9,751 nt of DNA from Bacteroidota bacterium. GTDB lineage: Bacteria; Bacteroidota; Ignavibacteria; Ignavibacteriales; Ignavibacteriaceae. The position numbers and the translations under genes were made by a program. Of this stretch, positions 1 through 7,600 are shown in pieces; the stretch's first letter is position 1; the number at the start of each line of letters is the position of its first letter. The DNA lies in assembly GCA_021796135.1 (NCBI GenBank), contig JAJYOQ010000126.1, positions 1 through 9,751 on the forward strand. The letters are read 5' to 3'. The notes under the pieces were generated by a model. It saw nothing but the letters and a program-made list of their open reading frames with translations, made no database searches and was not told the origin of the DNA.

Positions 1-112
1 CATATTTCCACGCAGCTTCAAGCGACGATTTCTTCTTTTCAAAATAAATTAGTATCGCGCTTGTCAATGTTGTTGCTTCTACAAAAACCCATAACAACGC
101 CAAATGTGTCGA
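1..112 (-). repeat. Left arm of a 112-bp perfect inverted repeat (probable fold-back at a contig edge)
   Basis: Every base of 1-112 equals the reverse complement of 1095-1206, and identity stops abruptly at base 113. The copied segment is the middle of the hyfF-like coding region (residues about 118-154, including its conserved transmembrane glutamate). It has no reason to lie reversed at the front of the neighbouring hyfE-like gene. The position, at the very edge and with one sharp junction, fits a chimeric read or assembly fold-back better than a biological repeat. I therefore treat the first 112 bases as unreliable. Confidence 0.95.
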
Positions 113-741
113 ACATAATTATAATTCTGCTTGGTACTAGTATGCTGTACGTTTTTGCCGCAAGCAGGATAGAAGCATACGTAAAAATTTTGGCTTTACA
201 GGGCACACTTCTTTTCTTACTGGTAGTTGTAGATATAAAAGAAATCAACTGGCTAAACATTGCTTTTCTAATTGTTGAGACGCTAATTATTAAGACTATC
301 GTTATACCCTATTTTTTATTAAAGGTAATTCGTAAAAATGAAATCGGTAGAGAGATAGAGCCATACATATCACAATTTTATTCCGTGCTTATTGCAAGCG
401 CTATTTTTATGTTCGGGTTTGTAGCAGCATTCTGGGCAGCAAAAACAAATGCAGGAATTAAACCTCTTTACTTTGGAATTTCAATAGTCCTTATTGTATC
501 AAGTTTATTTTTGATAGTTAACCGTAAAAGAATCATCACTCATATTTTGTGTTACATGATGTTAGAGAACGGGATTTTCCTTCTATCGCTTTCTGTTGCT
601 AACGAAATGCCGATGCTCGTAAATATCGGTGTTCTTTTGGATTTGTTCGTTGGTATTTTCTTATTCGTAATCTTCTTTAACAAAATCCAGGAGATGTACG
701 ATGGTAATCATATTGACGTATTGACTGAATTGAAGGATTAA
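61..741 (+). CDS. hyfE: HyfE-like membrane subunit of an Ehr/group 4 hydrogenase-type complex (5' end not native)
   Basis: This is an integral membrane subunit of the HyfE type, whose C-terminal half is NuoK/MrpC-like. It probably helps form the ion path of the complex. Visible marks are the segment SRIEAYVKILALQG (residues 35-48), IVETLIIKTIVIP (71-83), the NuoK-like MLENG with Glu169, and a C-terminus ending TELKD, like E. coli HyfE (TALKG). Hydrophobic stretches fill most of the protein. Its 226 residues compare with about 216 in E. coli. The TTG at 61 cannot be trusted: the first 17 residues are encoded by the inverted-repeat arm 1-112, and the frame is open to base 1. Native homology begins at about residue 18 (codon 112-114), so the true start is missing. 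The next gene follows after 2 bases, which indicates tight coupling. Confidence 0.85.
   Translation: MSMLLLLQKPITTPNVSNIIIILLGTSMLYVFAASRIEAYVKILALQGTLLFLLVVVDIKEINWLNIAFLIVETLIIKTIVIPYFLLKVIRKNEIGREIEPYISQFYSVLIASAIFMFGFVAAFWAAKTNAGIKPLYFGISIVLIVSSLFLIVNRKRIITHILCYMMLENGIFLLSLSVANEMPMLVNIGVLLDLFVGIFLFVIFFNKIQEMYDGNHIDVLTELKD
733..737 (+). promoter_or_regulatory. Ribosome binding site for the hyfF-like gene
   Basis: AAGGA lies 6 bases before the ATG at 744 and overlaps the last codons of hyfE. It fixes the hyfF start and suggests translational coupling of the two genes. Confidence 0.65.
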
Positions 742-743
742 CG

Positions 744-2174
744 ATGATAAGTCTTGTGCTATTTCTCCCGGTGTTATTCGGCGTCATAAGTTTGATTGTT
801 AAGAATAGAATTGTCAATCGTATTGCACTAGTTGGCACCGCTACTATCTATATTTTAGTGTCAGTTGCCCAATGGCTAAATATTGAATGGTACATACTTC
901 CTAATTGGTTGATATCATATTTTCAATTTGATTCTATCGGAATTTTCTTTTTCTCAGTAATGACTATTGTATTTGCAAGCGTTTCGGTTTACAGCTTGTT
1001 TTACTTTAAAGCTCACAACCTGAATGCTAAGCAGGAATCGATTTACACTATTGAGATTCTTTTATTTGTAGCTGCAATGACCGGGGTAATTTTATCGACA
1101 CATTTGGCGTTGTTATGGGTTTTTGTAGAAGCAACAACATTGACAAGCGCGATACTAATTTATTTTGAAAAGAAGAAATCGTCGCTTGAAGCTGCGTGGA
1201 AATATGTTTTTATCTGTTCAATAGGAATAGCGCTGGCGTTTGTCGGAATAATTCTTCTTTCAATAGGAAGCAGAAGTATAAACTCTCTTTACTTTAATGA
1301 TTTATATAACCGGGCAGCTGAAATAAATCCATTCTGGTTAAAAGTTTCATTTGCTTTTATATTCGTAGGACTTGGAACAAAGATAGGAATTGCTCCTATA
1401 CATGCCTGGCTTCCTGATGCTCACTCCGAGGCACCTTCGCCAGTATCCGCATTACTATCAGGTACGCTGCTTAATTCCGCATTGCTCGGTTTAATTCGGG
1501 TGCAGGAAATTCTAATACGCGCACACTTAGAAAGTTTCTCAAATTTTCTTTTTCTTTTAACAGGTTTTCTATCGATAATGGTTAGCGCAGTATTTATGCT
1601 AAGGTTAAAGAACTACAAGCGAATGCTTGCCTATTCTTCGATAGAAAATATGGGAATTATATTCATTGGAATATCGCTGGGAAAGTTTGGCGTCTTTGCT
1701 GTAATGCTTCATATACTTGCTCACTCTTTATCGAAAGCCTCGTTGTTTTTAACATCGGGAAATATTCTTCATTTGTATAAGAGTAAAAAGATTGACGACG
1801 TTAACGGATTGTTAAAGAAAGACCCACGCACCGGATGGCTATGGATTGCTTCAACACTTGCTATAATTGGAATGCCTCCTTTTCCAGTTTTCTTAAGTAA
1901 GTTTCTAATAGTCAAAGCCCTCTGGTTAAGCGGAATGAGCTGGCTTGCAATACCTTTCTTTATATTTTTAATAATAATAACATTTGGAATGGGCGGCACA
2001 GTATTTAAGATGGCTTTCGGTGAAGTATCACCCGAACAACCGGAAGACCAGAGATTAGGTTTTAGCGCTTATGCTCCGCAGTTAGTTTTGCTTTTCATTC
2101 TTTTGATAATCGGAATAAATATGCCGCAGCAAATGTTTACTCTTTTGAATAATGCCGCCGGTTTCTTTCATTAA
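744..2174 (+). CDS. hyfF: HyfF-like proton-conducting antiporter subunit (NuoL/M/N, MrpD family)
   Basis: This is a 476-residue polytopic membrane protein of the Mrp-antiporter-like family, expected to move H+ or Na+ as electrons pass through the peripheral arm. Residues typical of the family are present: Glu129 in WVFVEATTLTS (TM5 glutamate), Lys153 in SLEAAWKY, Lys213 and His220 in the signature GTKIGIAPIHAWLPDAHSEA followed by PSPVSALLSG, Lys331 in HSLSKASLF, and Lys386 in FLSKFLI (TM12 position). SSLEAAWKY is typical of the HyfF/HyfB group and not of NuoN. The length is slightly below E. coli HyfF (526). It starts at ATG 744, 2 bases after hyfE. A reversed copy of 1095-1206 sits at the window edge, but the gene itself is uninterrupted. 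HyfF is favoured over HyfB or HyfD by its place between hyfE and hyfG. Confidence 0.9.
   Translation: MISLVLFLPVLFGVISLIVKNRIVNRIALVGTATIYILVSVAQWLNIEWYILPNWLISYFQFDSIGIFFFSVMTIVFASVSVYSLFYFKAHNLNAKQESIYTIEILLFVAAMTGVILSTHLALLWVFVEATTLTSAILIYFEKKKSSLEAAWKYVFICSIGIALAFVGIILLSIGSRSINSLYFNDLYNRAAEINPFWLKVSFAFIFVGLGTKIGIAPIHAWLPDAHSEAPSPVSALLSGTLLNSALLGLIRVQEILIRAHLESFSNFLFLLTGFLSIMVSAVFMLRLKNYKRMLAYSSIENMGIIFIGISLGKFGVFAVMLHILAHSLSKASLFLTSGNILHLYKSKKIDDVNGLLKKDPRTGWLWIASTLAIIGMPPFPVFLSKFLIVKALWLSGMSWLAIPFFIFLIIITFGMGGTVFKMAFGEVSPEQPEDQRLGFSAYAPQLVLLFILLIIGINMPQQMFTLLNNAAGFFH
1095..1206 (+). repeat. Right arm of the 112-bp inverted repeat, inside the hyfF-like gene
   Basis: This is the native copy. 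It lies in frame within an uninterrupted proton-channel gene and encodes part of the well-conserved antiporter fold. Its reversed duplicate occupies bases 1-112. The intervening distance is 982 bases. Confidence 0.95.
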
Positions 2175-2177
2175 TTT

Positions 2178-2181
2178 GGAG
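2178..2181 (+). promoter_or_regulatory. Ribosome binding site deciding the TTG start of the hyfG-like gene
   Basis: GGAG lies 6 bases before TTG at 2188. No ATG lies near, and the NuoC-like homology begins directly after this start, so TTG is the likely initiation codon. Confidence 0.6.
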
Positions 2182-2187
2182 TTTTAA

Positions 2188-3675
2188 TTGAGCTGGATAG
2201 AAATAAAGAATCTTCAGTCGGTTTTGTTAAACGATATTCCGCGATTGAAGGTAGAAGATTTAAGAGATCAATTAATAGAGAAAATTAAAAGCGGAAAAAG
2301 ATTAGTACAATTTTTCGGGGATACAGAAAACGGTGATGTTGTATTGTATGCAATTGCCGCCGATGATAATGCTTCAAAGCTTTTTATAGCTTCAACTAAG
2401 TTTACTTCACAAAAAGAATTTCAATCAATTACTCCAGAAATACCTTCGGCTCATTTATTTGAAAGAGAGTTTTTTGAGCAATACAAGATCAAGCCGGAAG
2501 GTCATCCCTGGTTAAAGCCTTTAAGGAAAGGTATTGCTGGAATAGACAGCTCCGAAATTCCCTATGAATTTTTTAGTATGAAGGGTGAGGAGGTTCATGA
2601 AGTAGGCGTAGGTCCAATTCACGCAGGAATAATAGAGCCCGGACATTTTAGATTTTCTTGTCATGGTGAAAAGATATATCATCTTGAAATAAAGCTTGGA
2701 TTTCAGCATAGGGGAGTGGAGGAGTTGTTTGTAAAAAACAATGGTCGCCCTGGATACCTTCAAAAGCTTTCTGAATCAATAGCAGGTGACACAGTTATCG
2801 GTCATGCAGGAACATTTGCGCGAGCTACTGAAGCTCTATGCAATATTTCTATATCACGAAGGGCTAAGCTAATACGCACTATAGCTCTTGAGCTGGAAAG
2901 AATAGCAATACACCTGGGAGACTTGTCAGCTCTTTCAAACGATGTTGGATATTTAACAGGGAACTCGGTTTTTGGTGCGCTGAGGACGAAGATTATTAAT
3001 ACAACTATGGCAATTTGCGGTAATCGTTTTGGTAGAAGCTTGATTATACCAGGCGGAGTAAATTTCGATATTTCCCCGGAGCTTAGAGAGAATATATCCT
3101 CGACCATAAATCAGGTAAATGATGAGACTGCTCTTGCTGCAGAGGTTTTATTTTCTTCAGCGTCGGTCTTAGAACGATTTGAGAAAACAGGTGTTGTTGA
3201 TAAAGCTACGGCATTAGAAATTGGAATGGTAGGACCTTCAGCAAGGGCAAGCGGGGTTGCTGTTGATATACGCTCAGATCACCCGTTCGGCGCTTATGAA
3301 TTTTTTCCTGTACATAAGCTTACTCTAAATTCAGGCGATGTTTTTGCGCGTAGTTATATTCGTTTTATTGAAATCCAACAATCAGTAAAGATTATTAATG
3401 ATCAATTGGAAAATTTTACTGAGGGAGATGTTTATAAAGCTATAAGTCCACTTGAGCCAAATAGATTAGTTGTTTCGTTGGCAGAAGGGTGGCGCGGTGA
3501 ACTTGCTCATGTTATTCTAACCGGTAACGATAGTAAAATAAAAAGAATAAAAATAAAGGATCCCTCGTTTCACAACTGGTTTGCAGTTTCGCTTGCGGTA
3601 CGGAACGAAGGAATTTCTGATTTTCCTTTATGCAATAAAAGCTTTAATCTTTCTTACAGCGGATTCGATTTGTAA
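2188..3675 (+). CDS. hyfG: HyfG-like large subunit (NuoC-NuoD fusion) lacking [NiFe] ligands; Ehr-type
   Basis: This is the peripheral catalytic-type subunit. Residues 1 to about 125 form the NuoC-like domain (AHLFEREFFEQYKIKPEGHP, 89-107), and residues about 138-495 form the NuoD/hydrogenase large-subunit domain: GPIHAGIIEPGHFRF (142-156), GFQHRGVEEL (171-180), ELERIAIHLGDL (235-246). In true group 4 hydrogenases a first CxxC-type pair follows the HRGVE region, and a second lies in DPCxSCT near the C-terminus. Here the first region reads SIAGDTVIGHAGTFARATEAL (198-217) and the second reads DPSFHNWFA (458-466), so all four Ni ligands are absent. The protein ends SYSGFDL with no cleavable tail. 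A Ni-Fe centre and H2 chemistry are therefore unlikely; this matches the Ehr family, of unknown reaction. The TTG start is supported by GGAG. The gene follows hyfF by 13 bases. Confidence 0.88.
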   Translation: MSWIEIKNLQSVLLNDIPRLKVEDLRDQLIEKIKSGKRLVQFFGDTENGDVVLYAIAADDNASKLFIASTKFTSQKEFQSITPEIPSAHLFEREFFEQYKIKPEGHPWLKPLRKGIAGIDSSEIPYEFFSMKGEEVHEVGVGPIHAGIIEPGHFRFSCHGEKIYHLEIKLGFQHRGVEELFVKNNGRPGYLQKLSESIAGDTVIGHAGTFARATEALCNISISRRAKLIRTIALELERIAIHLGDLSALSNDVGYLTGNSVFGALRTKIINTTMAICGNRFGRSLIIPGGVNFDISPELRENISSTINQVNDETALAAEVLFSSASVLERFEKTGVVDKATALEIGMVGPSARASGVAVDIRSDHPFGAYEFFPVHKLTLNSGDVFARSYIRFIEIQQSVKIINDQLENFTEGDVYKAISPLEPNRLVVSLAEGWRGELAHVILTGNDSKIKRIKIKDPSFHNWFAVSLAVRNEGISDFPLCNKSFNLSYSGFDL

Positions 3676-3692
3676 AATTAGTTTAGGTAAAA

Positions 3693-4457
3693 ATGTTAGA
3701 CTTAATTAAACTTAGAAGACAGCACGGTTACCAGGCAATTCCTGATATTAAAAACGCAAAGATTTTATCTACACATCGCGGATACCCTATAATTGACGAG
3801 TCGAAATGTGTCAGCGGTTGCTCAGACTGCGAAAATGTTTGTCCGACTAATGCAATAAAAGTAAATCCTCTTTCGATTGATTTGGGTAAATGTATATTCT
3901 GCGGAGAGTGTGAAAGGGCTTGCCCGGGGGGAGCAATTAAATTTACAAATGAATATAAATTGGGCAGCACCGGGAGGAATAATTTAATAATTACTTCGGG
4001 GAAATTATTTGCTGATTACGAAAAGGAAGCGATTGAGTTAAGAAAAGAAATTCATAAAATATTTGGGCATTCATTAAAGCTACGGCAAGTATCTGCCGGC
4101 GGTTGCAACGGATGTGAAATGGAGCTTGCTGCTTGTGGAAATGTAAATTTTGACATGGGAAGGTTTGGAATTGATTTTGTCGCTTCGCCACGACATGCGG
4201 ACGGAATAGTAATTACAGGTCCTATCACAAAAAATATGGCTCCGGCTTTAATGGATGCTTATAAAAGCGTGAACAGCCCAAAGATAGTAATTGCCGTTGG
4301 AGCTTGCACTATTAGCGGGGGAGTATTTGAAGAATCAGATGAATTAAATCGAAGTTTTTTGAATGAAATAAAAATTGACTTATATATACCAGGATGCCCA
4401 CCTCACCCACTTACATTTATTAATGCAATACTTGATTTTATCGGGAAGAAGATTTAA
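3693..4457 (+). CDS. Fused HyfH-HyfI-like electron-transfer subunit (2x[4Fe-4S] ferredoxin + NuoB-like)
   Basis: This 254-residue fusion of two proteins is separate in E. coli Hyf (HyfH, HyfI) and in complex I (NuoI, NuoB). Residues about 30-88 are a two-cluster ferredoxin: Cys39, 43, 46 and 50 (followed by Pro), then Cys67, 70, 73 and 77 (followed by Pro). The first cluster has CxxxCxxCxxxCP, one residue more than the standard CxxC spacing. After a linker (about 90-128), the NuoB/HyfI-like half has GGCNGCEME (Cys138, Cys141), Cys205 in GACTISGGVF and Cys235 in PGCPPHP, the four ligands of the terminal [4Fe-4S] cluster. The CxxC form is hydrogenase/Ehr-like, where NuoB has adjacent cysteines. 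It would carry electrons to the HyfG-like partner. The ATG follows hyfG by 17 bases, with only a weak AGG at 3685-3687. It is the last clear gene of the operon in view. Confidence 0.9.
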   Translation: MLDLIKLRRQHGYQAIPDIKNAKILSTHRGYPIIDESKCVSGCSDCENVCPTNAIKVNPLSIDLGKCIFCGECERACPGGAIKFTNEYKLGSTGRNNLIITSGKLFADYEKEAIELRKEIHKIFGHSLKLRQVSAGGCNGCEMELAACGNVNFDMGRFGIDFVASPRHADGIVITGPITKNMAPALMDAYKSVNSPKIVIAVGACTISGGVFEESDELNRSFLNEIKIDLYIPGCPPHPLTFINAILDFIGKKI

Positions 4458-4602
4458 AAGTGAATACTATAGAACCTGCCTTAAACAATACGACAGCGGA
4501 ACTAAATGCCTAAGTGAATGGAAATCTGAAAGCAAATTTATTATCCTTCATCAACAGTTGCGATATCACAGCAATAGGGGTATAACATGGCGGTATTCAT
4601 TT
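4458..4602. other. Convergent intergenic gap with a possible interrupted reading frame
   Basis: The gap separates two converging genes. A GTG at 4460, preceded by GGGAAGAAG (4443-4451), opens a 17-codon frame that stops at TAA 4511-4513. Another GTG (4514) follows directly in the same frame and runs 23 codons to TAA 4583-4585. Read through the first stop, this gives a peptide of about 40 residues that I do not recognise, so it could be a remnant of a further operon gene or chance. The only inverted repeat I see is ATAACAT/ATGTTAT (4582-4588 / 4613-4619), with a 24-base loop and no T-run, so no real intrinsic terminator is visible for either gene. Confidence 0.35.
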
Positions 4603-7600
4603 TCATTTTTCAATGTTATCAAAAAGTCCGGGCTTCGTAATTTTCTTAAAACATTTTTCTGCTTTCTTTGGTTTGCGGAGTTTTAAGTATAGCTCGCCTG
4701 CTTTTCTATATTCACCAAGCTTTTCATACAGCTCCGTTATTTTGTTGTAATTCTTTTTTTCAAGCTGAAGATAAATATTTAATGCACTCTGATACTTCTT
4801 TCCCCTTACAAACATATCGGCGGCTATTTCTTTATTATCTATCTTAAAATAAAGTTCAGCCGATTTAATGAACTCTCCACTTAATCTGTATGAATGAGCC
4901 GCTTCTCCTATCATTCCTTTTTCTTCTTGAATTTTCCCGAGCAGTAAGTGATCACCTTTCTCAAGCAATAATTCCTTAGTATATTCCATCATATTATTAT
5001 CGGCTAAATAGCGGGCTGCTTTCTCGATATGTTTTGATTTAACAAAAAGTTTATAATTATTATTATTGACCGGAAGTTGCTCTATTATTTTTTCATAATT
5101 CTCTTTTTTATTTATGAAATAAAGTTTAATTGCCGCTAACTCCGAAACTGTATTTTTCAAATGTTCATATTCGATTTCATACTTGATTCTTATTTTGTCA
5201 AATTTCTTTTTATCTACGTGTTTTAATTTCACCAGGTAAGCATAGTAGCTATTGTAATTATCTATTCTTTCATAAAGTTGGCAAATCTCTTCATAATAGT
5301 GATAGTCGACATCTAACTTCTTTAGAGTAAATACCCAATGTTCAAGCTCTTTAGTATCATTATTATCCTGAAAATAAATGCTCATCATCTTAACGAGACG
5401 AGAATTTGATGAATAAAGATCAATTTTGTAAAAGTATGGATTGTCTGAGTTAAAAGACAAACTTAATATATACTTTACTCCAATCGTAATTGTGTTTTTT
5501 TCTAAGCAGCGGTCTGCAATTATTTCAAAACGATCATCGCTCCAGGTTCGATTCCAGATACTATATGCTTGTTCAATATTCCCAAGTTCAATCTGGCAGA
5601 AACCGGCATTAATTCCATCTCTCATTAGATCATAACATACAAATGCCTGGAGATACTTTTTCTGTTCAGTAAAAGATTTCGCTTCGTTCACAAGTTTTTC
5701 TCTACCAAGATTATTGCCTATCTTTTTTGCGTTCACAAAATTAAGCTGCTCATCTTCCGGAGAATTCAGATACTGCGAAAATGCTTCCTCATATTTTTTT
5801 ATTTTGTAATATGACCGGGCTGCTTGGAAATGATTGCCGGCTAAGTCAAAATATTTAGCGGAATCGGAAAAGTATTTTAGCTTAAAAGCGCTTTCGGCAA
5901 CACCATTATTATCGTTAGCAAGGTAAAACCTAATCAAAGCGGAAAAGTAGTTTTTCTTCTTAAAGTAGGCGTTTGCTTCGCCTTTAAGGTCAATTTCTTT
6001 GCTGCTTACCATTTCTCTTAAGACCTTCACGGAATTTTCAAAGCTTCTTTCTTTCTCATAGATTAACAAAAGTGGTTCAAGTTGCTTTGTAGTTTGATAA
6101 ATCTTAATTAACCGCTGTTGATTTTTTAACTTCCGCCATAACTTTACTGCGTTCGGAAAATCATTTGCTTTTTCATATAACTCCGCAGCGTGTTCAATCT
6201 TTTTCAATTTGAGATAGAGTTTTGCTGAATCTGCAAAGCTGCCCGCTTGTTCATAATATTTAGCGGCTCCGGCAATGTCTTTCAAGAAATTATAACTTAT
6301 CTCTGCCGCCATTTGATAATTGCCCGACTTCACAAATGAATCTAAAGCTTTTTGATATTCGGCAATACTTAAATAGATATTTGCCAGTTCTTCAAATCTT
6401 TTTTCTTTCTCAAAAGTTTTAATTGTGCATGCAAGAATTTTATCTTTAAGTTGAAGTTCATTATACAATTGTAATGCCTTATAGAAGTCGCCGCAGCGTT
6501 CATAATTCTCAGCGGCTTTATTTTTCTCGCCTAACTTTTCAAAGTTGACAGCCGCTTTGTAATACTCGCCGATTTTTTCACGGTAGAAAGCCTCTGCTTT
6601 TGCGGTTAGCAGTTCATTTCCGGAATTTTTGAAACACTCAATTGCTGCTTTGTAAAACTCCCTTTCAAAAAAGTAATTGCCCTGCTCTATCCATTCTTCA
6701 GGAGTTGATATCACATTCCAAAGCTTATTAATGTAAGCCGGCTCATCCGTTTGATAGATTTGCTCCTTCAACAAATCACTTTGCCAGATGACCGAAGGAT
6801 TTTTGCCGTCGTAAATTAAAAGTTCTTTTTGTGCGCGGGTGATTGCAACATAAAGAAGATTTAATTCGTGTTTGATGTTTGCATCGTGTGTGTCGCGGCG
6901 TGAGTCTTCAAGGATTACTTTCCAGATATCGCTTGTTTTTATCTCGCTGCAAAACTTCCACAAGAACACAGTATCGAATTCCAAACCTTTCGCTTCATAA
7001 ATAGTAAATACCAACTCAGTCTCAAAAAGATTTTTCAACTTGTTCTTTTCATCTTCGTTCCTTACAAGAATTGTTTTCTTTGCCCCAATTCCTTTTATAT
7101 TTTCAATCATCTCTTTTTCATTTAATCCGAATGCAACAACAGGCGGACGCCCTTTGTATTTCCAATCTTCTTTTAGCTCTTCCGCACTCGTTCCTAATAA
7201 GCTGCCTTTCAATTCTAACAGTGTATTTGCAAGCTCAACAATACTGCCCGAACTTCTGAAATTCAAATTCAAAAATGTTAATTGCGGCGTAGGCAGTTCT
7301 CTATCATAAAAATGACGTTTAAGTTCTTCCCAACGGAATCCGCTTGGATTAATAATTTGTTTAACATCGCCTGTTAGCAGTAAGTTTAACGGATTCCTAA
7401 CCAAATAAAATAAAAGATTGTGCTGGGAGTCGGTTAAATCCTGCACTTCATCGCATGCAACAATATCATAAACATATTCAGCAGGTTCTCTTTCAACAAG
7501 AATGTTAATGACTTCCCGGCTCAGATCTAATTCATCCCACAAACCGTCACCGTCTAATTTATCCTGATAGAATTCAAAAACCTTGTAGATGTTTTTTCTA

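Noticed and set aside
1420..1426. GLFD near the C-terminus of the large protein as a sliding-clamp binding motif (residue numbers)
   Set aside because: It lacks the leading Gln and spacing of the clamp-binding consensus.
2188..4457. Functional [NiFe] hydrogenase
   Set aside because: None of the four Ni-ligand cysteines is present, and no maturation gene is in view.
4375..4686. 103-codon + strand frame across the operon end
   Set aside because: It overlaps the end of the HyfH-HyfI-like gene in another frame and the end of the large - strand gene; its composition does not look like a protein.
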